The notes beneath the pieces were generated by a model. That model was not told the origin of the DNA. It saw nothing but the letters and a program-made list of their open reading frames with translations, and did no database searches. Both the position numbers and the translations under genes were made by a program. A stretch of DNA of 64,000 nt from Aphelenchoides besseyi (taxonomy: Eukaryota; Nematoda; Chromadorea; Rhabditida; Aphelenchoididae): NCBI GenBank assembly GCA_024699855.1, contig JAMPIQ010000003.1, positions 7,068,001 through 7,132,000 on the forward strand, written 5' to 3'. Positions within the stretch are counted from its first letter, which is position 1. Every line of letters starts with the position of its first letter. Below are positions 21,933-35,788 of this stretch, piece after piece.

Positions 21933-24900
21933 ATGGATCCATCGCGTCTTTACATTTTACCTCCAAATCAATATGACAAGGTGCTCCATTGTTTTTTGCT
22001 TCTTGCAACAAATCCCGTTTTCAGCAATTGGTCGCTGCCAACGCTTTAGCTGCCAATCCAGCTGCTGCTGCTGCTGCCGCTCTTATACAACAACAGTCCC
22101 CGTACAACATGAGCTTACCACCAACTCAAATGCTCCAGAATGTTTCCCTACTCAACAACGCACCAAACCAACTGAGTATGCAACAGGCGTTAACGAGTGG
22201 AATTCAAAAACCGCAATTTGTTGTCGGTACTGTTCAGCCGCAATTCGCAACGAATCCTCAAAACACTAACAATGCGGCTAGTGTCGTTAATAACCAACTG
22301 ATGAACTTTGGTGGAAATCCCGTGATGGTCGTTGCGAGTTCAAGTGCACCGTTCAGCACATCAGCTCAGAGTTTGGATTCTACTGGTGAGTTTATAATTT
22401 GTTGAATTGATTTCTGTTTGCTTTTTAGGTTACCTCGATTTTGCTCATCGCGAATATCAAGCATCGAATTACGCATCAGCTGAAAAACATTGCCAAACGG
22501 TTTTAACAACCGATCCACAGAACATTAACGCACTTTTATTGCTTTCTTCAATTCATTTTCAACTAAAGAACTTTGACAAGTGAGTTTCTCTACGTCATAC
22601 AATTTTCGTTGTGCTTTTAGATCGATGCACTTTTCAACGTTGGCAACCCGCATCAATCCGCAATGTGCCGAAGCGTTCAGTAACATCGGCAATGTAATGA
22701 AACAACGTGGAGATTTGGCCGGTGCTCTTGAAAACTATCGACTCGCCGTGCAACTGAAACCCGACTTCATCGACGGTTACATCAATTTGGCTGCTGCATT
22801 GGTTGCGTATGGAGATTTGGAGCAAGCGGTTACTGCGTATTTGAATGCTCTTCAATACAATCCCGAACTTTATTGCGTTCGTAATGACTTGGGCAATTTG
22901 TTCAAAGCAATGGGTCGATACGAAGAAGCAAAAGTGAGTTGACATTTGGTGTCAATGGTACTCATTTGGTTTATATTGTAGGTCTGCTATTTGAAAGCAA
23001 TTGAGACACAGGTATTTGAATGTTGTCTTATATAATCATATGCTCTATTCTAGCCGCACTTCAGCGTTGCTTGGAGCAATTTGGGTTGTGTGTTTAATGC
23101 ACAAAACGAAATCTGGCTTGCAATTCATCACTTCGAAAAGGCCATTTCACTTGATCCTAACTTTTTGGTTCGATCCTTTGGAATGAAGTCAGTAATCGAA
23201 TGAGGTTTCAGGATGCACTTGTAAATCTCGGAAACGTTTTCAAAGAAGCTAGAATATTTGATCGAGCCGTATCGGCTTATTTACGAGCTTTGGCGTTGAA
23301 TCCAAATCACGCCGTATTGCTCGGCCAACTTGCATGTGTCAACTACGAACAAGGGTGAGATTCAACGCAGACAACATAAAAGATTTCGAATTGCAGAAAG
23401 ATTGATCAAGCCATCGAAACATACAAACGAGCAATTCAACTGCAGGTAAGAAAGAAGGAAATCGACGGGCTAACCACTTGTTTCTAGGAACATTTTCCCG
23501 ATGCTTATTGCAATCTTGCAAACGCCTACAAAGTTTGTTTTTCTGAAAGTTGAAAAAAAAACAAAAAATGTTAAGGAAAAAGGTCTCGTGTCTGAAGCAG
23601 AATCGGCGTACAATCGCGCTCTTCAACAATGTCCGAATCATCCCGATTCTCTGAACAATTTGGCAAACATTCGTCGGGAGCAAGGAAAAATCGAAGAAGC
23701 AACTCAATTGTACATGAAAGCCCTGGAAATTTATCCCGACTTTGCGGCCGCTCATTCTAATCTTGCATCTATTCTACAACAACAAGGACACTTGCAAAAG
23801 GCGATCGAACACTATCAGAGAGCCATTCAAATCTCACCAACATTTAGCGATGCCTATTGTAAGTTGGACGTTTGAGTGATTGTCTAAATCTCGGATATTT
23901 CAGCGAACTTAGGGAATACGCTCAAAGAATTAGGAGACGTCGCCGGCGCACTGCAATGCTACACGAGGGCAATTCAGTTAAATCCAGGTTTCCAAATACA
24001 ACCTTTCAATAACAACTGATTTTTCCTTTAGGATTCGCTGATGCTCATTCGAATTTGGGTTCGATTCACAAAGACAGCGGTAACATTCCGGAAGCAATCA
24101 ACAGCTACACGACTGCACTTCGACTGAAAAACGATTTTCCCGATGCTTACTGTAACTTATTTCATTTCGATACAATCATTGAAGGTGTTATTTTAGGTAA
24201 TCTTGCTCATTGTTTGCAAATCGTTTGTGATTGGACCAATTACGAACAACGAATGGAGAAAATCGTTACATTGGTTGAGGAACAACTGAAACGAAAACGA
24301 CTACCCTCCGTTCATCCTCATCACTCAATGCTCTACCCATTGACTCACGCACAGAGAATTGGAATTGCGGCCAAACACGCGCAGTTGTGCATTGAAAAAG
24401 TGGCGGTTCTACATAAACCACCGTATTCGTTTCCGAATTCATTGCCCAAGGGCGAACGTCTACGAATCGGTTATGTGTCAAGCGATTTTGGAAACCATCC
24501 AACCAGTCACTTGATGCAATCGATTCCTGGAATGCACAATCGAAGTCGAATTGAGATCTTCTGTTATGCTCTTTCTGCAAATGATGGAACCAATTTCCGT
24601 CAAAAGTTGATGAATGAAAGCGAACATTTTGTCGATCTAAGCGAGATTCCGTGCAACGGTCAAGCAGCCGATCGAATTCATCAAGATGGCATACATATCT
24701 TAGTTAATTTAAATGGTCAGTTACAGGCTTGAAATAACTGATAAAATCGACAATTTTCAGGTTACACTAAAGGTGCACGAAACGAGATTTTTGCTCTACG
24801 TCCCGCTCCAATTCAAGTGATGTGGTTGGGATATCCGGGATCTTCGGGAGCTTCATTCATGGATTACATTGTAACAGATGCCGTCACTTCACCACTCAGT

Positions 24901-26103
24901 TTGGCTTATGCGTATACGGAAAAATTTGCGTATATGCCGCACACTTTCTTCATTGGAGATCACGCTCAAATGCTCAAGCATTTGACAGAACGTGTGATTC
25001 TTAAGGATCGCAGTTCAAATTCGGAAAATAGTAATCGCGATACGGTGACGGTCGTTAATGCAACAAATCTCCAACCGTTGCTTGACAAAGCAGAAGTCAA
25101 ACCGATCGTTCGCGAAGCCGAAGTGTCTCATGGACCCGATAAAGAGCTCATAAAAACTGAAGTGATTCTTCCGATTGTCGAAATTCCAACAACCGAACCA
25201 GTGAAACAAATGATTGGAACGGGAATGATTGCTGCAAGCGTCGAAGGAGTTCCCGTTCAAAACGGTTTGACCACACTTAATCAAGTAACCTCACTGCCAT
25301 TACAATGCGAATTCTATTTTATTGATTGCAGACTCACATGAAGGCGGCTACTGGTGAAGAAGTACCGAACACGATTTTGGTTACCAGTCGACAACAGTAT
25401 GGGCTTCCAGATGATGCGATCGTTTACTGTAATTTCAATCAACTTTACAAAATCGATCCATCAACATTGGAGATGTGGTGTAAAATCTTGAACAATGTTC
25501 CAAATTCAGTTCTTTGGCTTTTGCGTTTTCCATTCCATGGTGAAGCGAATGTTCAGAAATTCTGCGCAGAACGAGGTGTGAAACCCGGTCGTGTTATCTT
25601 TTCGAATGTCGCTGCAAAAGAAGAACACGTACGTCGAGGTCAATTGGCTGATGTTTGTCTGGATACACCGCTTTGTAACGGTCACACGACTGGAATGGAT
25701 ATTTTGTGGACTGGAACTCCAATGGTTACATTGCCGCGTAAGTTTCAGCGTTCAGTTTGATCACGAATGAAAACGTTTTAGTTGAAACTTTGGCATCACG
25801 AGTCGCTGCAAGTCAACTGCACGCATTGGGATGTCCTGAATTAGTTGCAAAAGACCAAGAAGATTACGTCAGAATCGCTGTCAATTTGGGTACCGATCAA
25901 GAACAGTAAGAACGGATGCAACTAGTAATTGCTAAACGGTTTGGTATTTTAGTCTCGCAACAACTCGAGCAAAAGTTTGGAAAGCGCGAACAACATCAAC
26001 GCTTTTCGATGTCAGACAATATTGTTCAGACTTCGAAGACTTGTATTACAAGATTTGGAAACGTTACGAACAAGGTCAACAACCGGATCACATTACCAAT
26101 TGA
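21933..26103 (+). CDS. ogt-1: O-GlcNAc transferase (UDP-GlcNAc: protein Ser/Thr), OGT-1
   Basis: The enzyme adds single GlcNAc residues to Ser/Thr of nuclear and cytosolic proteins. The N-terminus ([11 protein letters not shown]) leads a low-complexity Ala/Gln/Asn region of about 150 residues. TPR repeats follow (for example [84 protein letters not shown]). The catalytic lobes include [15 protein letters not shown] (catalytic His region) and [17 protein letters not shown]. An intervening domain precedes [18 protein letters not shown] (UDP-binding Lys) and [17 protein letters not shown]. The C-terminus is [23 protein letters not shown], then TGA at 26101. More than ten short introns interrupt it. 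Length, order and motifs match animal OGT; all key residues I can place are present. An AATAAA lies at about 26385. Confidence 0.96.
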
Positions 26104-26545
26104 CTTTCCATTTAACCTTTTCCGGTACAATGTACGTTCTTCTGATCGACTATTAGATTATTTGTTACAACTGATTACCGGTTCTCTGATATCGTGCTTC
26201 GAAATTTCCAATTTAATTACTTTTTATCGAGTTCAATCTCCTATTTCGAAGGATGATCGTTCAGATTCCTATGTTGAACTATAAACAGACGCTTGTTGTT
26301 ATTCAAAATTAACCTTTTTCTTTTGTTATTTATCGCGATAGATTGTATTTTGTGAGTACTGTGTTTATGGTTTTCAAGCACAAGAAATAAATCGATAGAC
26401 GAACTGACAAATGCATTTTTATTTACACAACAACAACGACCAGAAACGATTGATGAAGATCATTGGAACAGCGCGATCGATTGAACTTTCATTACGTATC
26501 ACTTGCAATTGGCGGGGGGGAAGGAATTACATTCTAGTTAATTAC
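26104..26545. other. Convergent intergenic region between ogt-1 and a lipase gene
   Basis: It holds the ogt-1 3' end with a likely polyadenylation signal (AATAAA near 26385) and the lipase 3' flank with a G-run (GGGGGGG near 26514). Nothing else is recognisable. Confidence 0.5.
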
Positions 26546-28077
26546 TCAGTTTTTCGTTTGACCCAAAAAGTTTGCCGGTAATTTCTGATGAGCATAGTAG
26601 TATCCGTTTGCAAACTTGAAGATTTTCAATTGACGATCGTATTCACCACCAGTTGGTTTGGCGTTTTGGTCTTCGTTTTGCGTACCTGACCACGGCGATT
26701 GCCATGGACTTGATGTCGGATTTCCAACAGCTGATCCCGAACAATTTTTGCCTGTGAGTTTTGATTCGGCTCTTGCATCTTTTTCAATAGCGAATTTCGA
26801 AGCGTAACCACTCGCAACTAAACTCCACTGAGTCCACAAGGTATTGAACAAAGAATCTACATGACTGAAATTGTTGAACTGAAAGCTTTCGTTAAAGATA
26901 AACCAAAGATTCTGACACGTACCGTGACGTTGATTTGCGATCCTAAACAAATGGAATAAATTCACGTAATAATACTCGATACTTACCGGCATAAGTCGAC
27001 CATTGAATGTTGGATTGATTGAATCTGAAAACACATTCTTACGTTCGTGTTATGTGTCACGTCAACTAACCCGACAACGTCGTCAGTACTATCGCGCAGC
27101 AAGTAACGTCGTTGACCTTCGTATCCTTGTCTGCAGTTAAAGATCAGTTTTTATAAACAATTGCTAAACCTACTTTGAGTTGATGTCCTTAACGAACTGC
27201 GAGTTTTTGTTTAAACCGTTGATCAGATTACAGGCTGAACAATACGAAGTGTATTTGTCGGTCTTAAAACTAACCAGGAGCTGTTGGCGACTGATCGCAA
27301 AGAAGGGCTCCACGATTGGCGCCCGATGCACTCAAGTAAGCGGTGACCTTCGATGTTAAAGGAGCTCCCAAATTCTCTTTTGTGTCTACACATGTACCGC
27401 CAAGAATCACTTTTCTTGCAACAGGACCACCTATAAGTAATTTGTTTCTTTGGTTACTAACTAATCAGAATATTATATGCTTCTGTCACTCTACTCATAA
27501 ACAACTGCAATATACCTAAGCTGTAGCCGATTATCACAACGTTCTTTTGTGTGTAACTGCTAACCTAAACGAATAGCAATCATGGAAACTATGTTTGTAA
27601 ACAAACCGCTTGCACGAGCATACGTAACTGTTTGATATAAGTGCAGTTAACTGCTCCTTTAGAATCAATCTTTGTGCCGTTAGGCCCATAGGATGTTGCG
27701 TAGATCTCGTTGTATCTAGACGCTTTTTCTATTCACATTCTTGAATTGCAACAAACCCGTATCCTTTTTTGATGAAGAAATCGCGTACTGGAATGGTAGC
27801 GCCGGCATCCGCGTTTAAACCGTGAATCAAAATTACCGGATCACGTCTACAAATAAGTTTAAAAATAAGACCACAACCATTTCACTTACAATATTCGAAT
27901 TGGAAAGCTGAAAAGATTTCCGCCATATGAACCATTAACTCCAAGATCCTTTCGAGCCAACTGATTTGCTGCTTGAGAACCGTATTGTCGTGTGATGTAC
28001 GAAAGGAAACCATCAGTGAGTGTGCCTTGAACTATCGTAACGAACAGAAACAGCACGAAAGCGGTACGAACCGCCAT
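26546..28077 (-). CDS. Secreted EstA/lipase class 2 family lipase (copy A)
   Basis: A signal peptide (MAVRTAFVLFLFVTIVQG) precedes the nematode form of the lipase class 2 fold: FLSYITRQYGSQAANQLARKD, the oxyanion-loop region VILIHGLNADAG, then FFIKKGYG and a GYSLGGPVARK nucleophile elbow (Ser near 27.53 kb, split by an intron in the Gly codon after SL). ILGGTCVDTKE and GANRGALLCDQSP follow. RYLLRDSTDDVVG near 27.09 kb may supply the acid residue and the NFSHVDSLFNT part near 26.87 kb the His. There are about nine exons with short introns. The protein should act outside the cell on lipid esters. It is a tandem duplicate of the next gene on the same strand. ATG 28077 is preferred because it starts the signal peptide. 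Confidence 0.85.
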
Positions 28078-28843
28078 CTCCGATTGCCGACCTTTTGGTG
28101 ACTCTGGCAGATGTTGCGACTTTGAATTTCCTATTTCCAACTCTTTTTATATGCTTTGTATGGTCGATTCGATTGTCCAATTAAAATGATGAACTGCTCT
28201 TAACAAGCAAACAACCATATTGAATCAACGGATAAGCTGAAGAAAATCGTGTGTTATGTACATTTGGATTTAGCGAACTTAATTCGTCTGTTCAATCCGA
28301 GTGTGTGTTTTAATCCAACCAACTTTATTATTACGGTTTTTGCGTGAAAAGTTCCGCAATCGATTCATTTTAATGTCAATTTGAAGGTTAGTTATCTTTA
28401 AATGAATTGGTTAACAAAAACGTATAAAACTTTTTATCGACACGCCAATACACTGATGCCCTTAACCAAACCTTCAGTTAATGTTCTTTTAATTACGCAA
28501 ACAAAGTCATTCGTTACTTTACGTAAAAGACCTTCACGTGACATAATTTTTCCTTGACATGCAATCTTTCAGTCCAAGAAATCGATTCTTTTTGTTCGAC
28601 TTGATTGAATTGTTTGGTAGATTTATTCAAACCTATGGACTTCACACACCGATTTGAGAACAGTAAAACGATTTTAAAGTACAATGAAACAAGTGGACAA
28701 CATAAACTTGATGCATTCAATAGAAAAGGCTTTGTATCTCGTGAAGAATCCAATCAGTAACGTGGTTGTCTAACCGAATAGTTGACCTTTCTTGTTCTTA
28801 TGGTGAACATAGAAATAACCTGAAAACGAAACTGAATTCCAAT
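28078..28843. other. Spacer between the two lipase genes
   Basis: 766 bp with no supported gene; it serves as the promoter side of lipase A and the 3' side of lipase B. Short open frames on both strands lack motifs or splice structure. Confidence 0.5.
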
Positions 28844-30082
28844 TCAATCAACATGCATACCATTAGGGAAGTTGTACTGTTTCTTTTGCACGTCGTATTC
28901 CCCTTCGTCTCCGTCGTCATCCACTTCGTTGCCGTAATGATTGTTGTTATCGGCAGTCACTTCTCCACTGCAGTTCTTTTTGACCAACTTCGACTCGGCA
29001 TTCGAGTCCTTGTTTAGGAAAAATTCACGTACATGTCCTGTGGCAATGAGAGATAGTTGTGTCCAAAGTGTGTTTAAACAAGTGTCAACGTGAGTAAAAT
29101 TGTTGAACTGAAAAAAGACAAGTTTATTTACATGCACTTGCAACTGACCGTAACGTTGACTTGGGAATTTGAAAGCGCAGACAAATTGTAACTGACAACT
29201 TCGTCGCTTGTTGATCGAATCGAGAAAATACGCTCAGCTTCGTATCCTTCACTAAACAGTCATAATACAGTTACAACAACTTCAATTTGCCAACCGTGTA
29301 TTGATGTCCGCAATGAAGTCACTATGTTTCGAAACTCCTGTGGCTTTATCGCATGCTAAAAGAAGTGTGTTTTTCAATTACGATAATAGAACTTACCCGG
29401 AACCACTGATGTCTGAGAACATAGTTTGGCTCCTTGATTTGCCCCGGCCGTACTAAGAAACTGTCTAATGCTCGATGTAATCGGAGAACCAATGTCTTCG
29501 CCGGTATCTACACATTTGCCGCCCAAAATTGCTTTTCTTGCTATTGGAACTCCGAGTGAATAGCTCGCAACGTCGATTGGTTGTTGTGTATAAGCGCGTA
29601 CGGCAATTAGAAATTGACGAACCTAGAAGTTTACAGTTAACATCGTTTTGTTGAAACCAACTCACTTGTTTGACGTAATCACAAATCATAGAATTGTTTT
29701 CATTAATGATCGTATTTTCTGGTCCGTAAGTAGTGGCATACAACTCGTTTTGTCCGTATCCTTTTTTGATAAAAAACTCCTGAATTGGCAACATCGATCC
29801 TGCATTGCTGTTGAGTCCGTGTACAAACACTAAAGCATTTCGACTTCAAGAAAAAGTGATTTGTAGGAACATGAAGAATTCGGCTTACTAAGTTCGAATC
29901 GGAAACACGCTTTCTGCTCCTCCAAACGAACTGCCATTAACTCCCTGGTCTTCACGAGCCAACTGTTCAGTAACATTGGCTCCGTACTGTCGAGTTATGA
30001 ATCCCTGAAATCCGCTGCTAATCGTTGCACTTGCAATTGGCCCAAGAAACAAAAACAGTAAGAAAGATTGGATTGATAGCAT
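28844..30082 (-). CDS. Secreted EstA/lipase class 2 family lipase (copy B)
   Basis: The start MLSIQSFLLFLFLGPIASA is a signal peptide. FQGFITRQYGANVTEQLAREDQG, LVFVHGLNSNAGSM and EFFIKKGYGQNELYATTYGP align one for one with copy A. The nucleophile region reads VASYSLGVPIARKAILGG, so the first Gly of the usual GxSxG is Ser here. TAGANQGAKLC and QFNNFTHVDTCLNTLW (likely the His region) follow, then an acidic Asn-rich tail (VTADNNNHYGNEVDDDGDEGEYD). It has fewer introns than copy A. The function is inferred to be an extracellular ester hydrolase; the changed elbow may alter activity. It diverges from dnc-1 across 560 bp. Confidence 0.84.
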
Positions 30083-30641
30083 GTCTAAACTCTTTTCGAT
30101 TATTTTAATCGTTTTCTAACTAACCCTTTCAGCGCAAACAGATACGTGATGAATCAGAATACTCAGCCTATCGTTAGTTTAAAGTGAACTTTTAGGTGCG
30201 ATCAAATTGAAGGATCGATGAAACGGATTATCGGCTAAACCAAATCCGACGGAAACGAACGTGATTTCGTCGCAAAATGATTGAGGGATTATGAACTCAC
30301 ATTTGATTAGTAACTTGGTTTCTAACACTAAAATTGAGCTATTGAACTCATCAATCTACAATCAGATCAATATCATGCTGATCATTAGAAAGACATCGTA
30401 ACTCTTATGTGTTAATTAAAGCAGGAAACATTTGTTGCAACAGTGTTTGTGATGTCAGCTTATGTGTTGATGCGTTGTTTGATGAACTTGTTGACTCATT
30501 GGCTTCTAATTACTCAGACAACCATCTTACAACTACGAATATTTTCTAGTCAACCAGAAAATCGATGCGAAGAATTACGCTGAACGCTAAGTAAGTTGCA
30601 ATTTATCCTGACGGATTGTATTTCCTTGTTTTTGTTAATTG
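30083..30641. other. Divergent promoter region between lipase B and dnc-1
   Basis: 559 bp between two start codons in opposite directions. AT-rich, no open frame or repeat of note; likely holds both promoters. Confidence 0.5.
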
Positions 30642-33600
30642 ATGATGGCCGCCGAATTCAAGATTGGTGATCGTGTGATCAGTGGTAAGTAGTTTATTTC
30701 CTATTGTTCACCTTCGTTTTAAAAGGAAGAGGAAAAGGAGTGGTTAAGTATTTCGGTGAAACGAAATTTGCCGAAGGAATTTGGGTCGGGATCGAGTTGG
30801 ACGAAGCAAACGGCAAAAACGATGGAAATGTTGGCGACGTTCACTACTTCACATGCAAGCCCAACCATGGGGTCTTTGCGCAACCGGGAACAGTGAGTAG
30901 TCAGCTTTTGCGAACCGTTCTTACGAGTTCAGGTGCGTATGGATTCTCAGCCACGAAATTCGGTGCTGCCAAAGCCAAGTGGAATGAAGGCTCCGTCAAC
31001 GTCTGGACGCAAATCCGTTCTACCAAAACCGTCTCCTTTGGTAAACATCCGAAGAGCATTCGATTCAATTAGCTGCTTTAGACGACACCGAAAATGAGTC
31101 CGGCAGTTTCGATGGAACGGTTAACGAAAATTGGACCAAACAAAAAAGCAAATGAGCAGATAAAAATGCAACCAGTTGAAGAAGTGAGTTGAGGAACCTT
31201 AAATTGTTTTACATTCATCAGATTGAAACTCCTGTTTCGAAAAGTGTTCCGGCAAAGCCTCAACAACCGCCAGTCTCCGCATCTTCACAATCCATTCAAC
31301 CACAAAGATCTGTGGACTTAAACGAAACGGATCGTGGTTTTGCCAATGTGAAGGAACAAGCGAAGAAGATCGATCAGGTTCGAGTCTTTTGTGAGTTTAG
31401 TCATTTTTGTTTAGCAACCAGGAGCAAAATACACGTTTCAACGACAAGACTCACAGATGACTGATGTTTCTATTACGCCTGCTGACGATACAATAGTCCG
31501 TGGATTGAAGGATGAAATCGCCGATTTGAACAGCAAATTGGAAGCATTGCGGTCAGTTCAAAACCTCAAAGTTAAACTTTTCGTTTAGAGAGAAGAGGAA
31601 AGAAGACAAAAGCAAATTGGCCGAACTCGATCGACTGAGAATTCAGCACCAGGGTCTTCTCGAGTACAAGATCTCAATTACTGAAGAGCATCGAATGTTG
31701 AGAAGGAAACTGGAAGAAACTGAAATGGTATGAAAGCTTACAAATAACTTTTGAACAACTCAAATTACAGCAACTAGAAGAAATGTTGAAACGAGCGGAA
31801 AACGCCGAAGCGTCCATGTCCAACGACTTAGGTGAACAGTTGGAGTTGGTGACGCTGGATAAGTTGATGGCTGAAGAGCGAGTTGAAATGCTTCAAGCGG
31901 AAGTTGAGGAACAGAAAATGCGTATGGAAACCATGGAATCGGAGATGCAGATGCTGAAAGCAGAAATGCAGAGTTTGACGAGCACCGATGGAAGTGGCGA
32001 ATTGGTTGGCAATACGGTTCAATTCAAACAGCTCACCGAACAAATGGAACAATACAAACAAGCGATTATTAAGATGCGTGATCTCGTACAAAACGCAAAT
32101 GCAGATCGAATTGAAATGGAAAAACAACTGGAACACTGTCGCGGCGAATGTGAACGATATCAAACAGAGAACGATCGTTTGGTTGTTGACTTCAATCGAG
32201 CACGAGCGGAAATTGCCGAACTTCATGAACAGGTAAATTAACTGTCCTTCGAACAAACTGAACTCCGTTTAGATGGATGCAGCCATGGGAAGCACGCGAA
32301 TGGTCGATTATTTGACAGAACAGAATTTGAACTTAGAAGATCAGATGCGGTTTGTCTTCTGATTCGACTTTCGTTTCAGTTTCAATTTCAGGACTTTAAC
32401 CGAAGAGAAAGAGCATTTGGAAGAGTTGTTGCAGTTGAGTGAAGAGATCGCCGAAGCAGCAAGACAAACACAAATGGACATTCGACAAGAATGTGATATG
32501 TATGTGGTCAGCGCTTCGGAAGTACTTACAACTTTATGTACTGGATGAATCGGTTAATTTCAGAAAACAAAAGAAATTCAATTTTTGGAGAATCGAATCC
32601 GCGATTACGACAACGTGGTTCAAAAGTTCAGACAAAAGATTTCCGATTTGAATGACGAGATTGTCGGTTACAAAGATCAGGTTACTCGTTTATTTGACTA
32701 CTAAGCTTATTGTTTGTGTTCAGATTCAAATTTTGGATCATCAATTAGCAGATCGTGATGCTGACGGGACTCTGAATGCCACTGCCCTCTTCACATCAAA
32801 TCGCAATTTCGCCGATCGTGTTCAATCGAAACTGAACTCATTGAAAGTGAAGTACTTGGAAGAACAGCTGAAATATTTGCGCGAGTTTTTGCCCAACAAC
32901 TTTTCGAAGGCCGGCGGTGATAACGATTGCATTCTGCTGACTGTTTTCTTCTCGCAAATGGCAGAGAAGTCGGAACTGTTATCCAAATTGTTGGACGAAA
33001 GGTATCCTGATGTGCCGGATGGAATGCAGCGAGATCACGTGGTAAAATCGCACAAAGCTGAACAATGGGCACACGTTCGAAAATTCCGCTATTTCCTTTG
33101 CAACTTGTCGTCGGTTATGCATCGATTTGAGTCGGTTATAAAAAACTGTACGTTGGAATCGCTTTCACGTTTGGCTGCCAGTCGATCGGAAACAGCGAAT
33201 CAAGAACACAAATTGGATTGGTACTTGAACGAATTGCTTGAGAAACGTTTGGACGAATCAACGCCCTCAGAAAGTCTGGAGCGTATTGTTGCATTCTTCC
33301 AGGTTTCTATTCTTTCTTTGCTATTCAAATGAGTTGTTTAGCGTCAATTGTTTCTGAACGTGACAGCCGGCGAATATGACACTCGATCAGCGATGTCCGA
33401 TTATCTTCAACAGTTTCTTGATGGTGTTGAGTGGATTCGTTTCAATTGCGCTCGTTTGAAGTTCTTCCTTTTCCCCAATGAAGCAGAAGACAGTGAATTC
33501 AGCGAGTTTCTGTATCAAATGGACAGAACTTGCGAAGAGATTGCTGGAAAAGTTGTTCGTGCGAACAAACTGATTCCAACGGACAAAATGATCGACTTCA

Positions 33601-35549
33601 GTGCCACCATCAAGAGTGCTGAGGACGGAGCAGTAACCGTGAGTAGACTTCTCATCACTCCGAGTCTTATATTCACTTTCAGATGTTGGATCTCGTTACT
33701 AATGGATTTTCGTACTTGGAAAAGGTTGCACGTCGTCTGCACGATTCGAGCAATTTTGCCGCTTCCCAACTGATGACCAATGGTAATTTTCACGTTTCAA
33801 TTGCACGTGTTTGTCGGGAAACAAATTCAATTTGTTCACTATGCACTTTTAAACACATCAACTGAAATCACAAATCAACGGGTTAGGGTCGCTTAATTCC
33901 GATGAAATTGATTGACTTTAAAAGAACTTGAATACTAGTTGTTCATTTGATTTAGCAGCAAAATACGAACGTGACGTGGGTGAGTAGGAAGCAAAAGCGA
34001 TCTCGGGTTGATTTTTGTTGCCTGACTGTCATCTTTAGTTTTGTAGCGATTGTTGTGATCTTATTATTTTTAACTTTTCGCGGTTGACATTAAGTTGCTA
34101 TCAAACTTGTTAATGACTTCTGTGGTTTGCAAGAAAGTGAATTGTGGCTTCCGCTTAAACTTGCCATCAAGTTGACTGCTCTAACTTCAATCTTGTTTAG
34201 ATGTTGATGGCTTTTCTGCCAATGAGATACTCGGCTTTTTGCAGTCAGTCGTTGAGAAAATGTCAGGAAGTACGCACATATATGGAGCAATGATTGAAAC
34301 CCAGTGAGTTGGCTAATAATAATCAAATCAAATACAATTGTATTCAGAAATGCTTTGAGTGACGTGTCGACTGTGATTGATGATATTTCAAGCGCCTTAG
34401 AAAAGCATCGTCTTGAAATTCCACTCCTGCCTATTCGTAATTCCAGTCCTCTACACGATCGGGCTGCTGCTCGAAAAGAAGATGTTGTCGACGCAGAGGC
34501 ATTAAGATGGCAAATTTCGAAGAAAGACGAAGAGATCACTCGATTAGCTCGAGCACTCAAGGGGCAAGAAGATAGCGTATGCATGTTGAAGGTGAGTTCA
34601 AAACAAACAGTATGGTTTTAAGAACTTAATCATTCTTTCAGATCAAATTAGAACGCTTGAAGAAAGAGACCACAGAAGCCGGTCAGCAAGAAAGTGCGGT
34701 GTCCTCAGAGAAAATCAAAGAGATGTTCGATGAAGAGCGACGAAAATATGAAAAGACGATTAGTGAACTTCGTGGTCAAGTTGACGAAATCGAAAAACAA
34801 AAGAAAACCAAAGAAAACGAAATGGAACGTGTTCACAAGACGGCTGTTGCCTTCCGCGACTCCCAAGCTCAACAAGCAGCCGGTCGAACCACTAAAATGG
34901 GCGGATTGAATTTGGCTGGAGCTCAAGAAGATCCAATTGAATTAGCCCAGTCATTGTACTGGGCACAAGATCGCATTCGACGATTACAGGTTGGAAATAG
35001 TTTTTGTGATTGTCTTATCTTCTATTTCAGGCTGAACTTGATGCTCGCAATCTTCTCGCACTGAAACCGTTGAAACTGCCCGAAAAAGTTTGCGGAATTG
35101 AAACTTTGAAAGTCAACAAACTGAAGAGTTTGGGAGAAGCGAAACGAAAAACGTTGTTAGATGAAGCGAATTTACTGCAATTAGTAATTAAACTCTTGTA
35201 CAAAAGATTTTAGACGAATTTCAGGAGCATCAAAAGTTGAAACTAATGGAATCACATGGTCGCAAAGATGCTGCATTCCAGCGTCTCAGCGTTGAGTACA
35301 ACAATCGTGTTGCTGATGTAAGTTAGTGGCTGCAAGTTCTTGATTCAGCTTCCGATGATTTAGTTACGAGCTCGTACGCAGACATTGCGCGATCAATACT
35401 TTCCTCATGTTCCATTACCCGACTCACTTGTTAAATCAACGGATCAATTGCCATCGTCATCCAACGAAATGAAAGTGGAATTCAAAACGATCATGGACCA
35501 AATTAAACAACGTCGAATAGCTCGACAAGTTGCAAATGCAGCAGCATAA
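30642..35549 (+). CDS. dnc-1: Dynactin subunit 1 (p150Glued)
   Basis: The start MMAAEFKIGDRVIS leads a CAP-Gly domain (GVVKYFGETKFAEGIWVGIE, then GKNDG and YFTCKPNHGVFAQPG), which binds microtubule plus ends and EB1. A Ser/Pro/Lys linker follows. Coiled coil 1 runs through KLAELDRLRIQHQGLLEYK and a long Glu/Met/Gln-rich stretch (31.8-32.7 kb) and binds dynein intermediate chain. The dynactin p150 domain spans about 32.75-34.3 kb (YLEEQLKYLREFLPNN, AEKSELLSKLLDERYPD). A second coiled coil (34.6-35.2 kb) and a short basic C-terminus (KQRRIARQVANAAA, TAA at 35547-35549) end it. Exons are numerous with short introns. Two adjacent ATG codons start it. Size and domain order fit the family. Confidence 0.95.
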
Positions 35550-35788
35550 ACTAACAGACCATGACTTACTTCACCAAAACCGGGTTTCTTTTATGCCTTG
35601 AAATTTGTTTGTTTGCTTGATAGAAAAATTTTTCTTGTGATTAATATATTGAATGTCTGTGCTTATGTTTGTATGTTGCTGGCTATTATTGGACATATAA
35701 AAAGCCTAAATGATTGCAGCTTGGTTTGTTCGATAGTTTTTAAGATATTAAAAATTTAATCTTTTAATAACAATTCAATCAACGTTAT
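35550..35788. other. Convergent 3' region of dnc-1 and the His-rich gene
   Basis: 239 bp, AT-rich, with ATTAATATATTGAATG and AATTTAAT runs that may carry polyadenylation signals for both genes. No gene. Confidence 0.4.
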
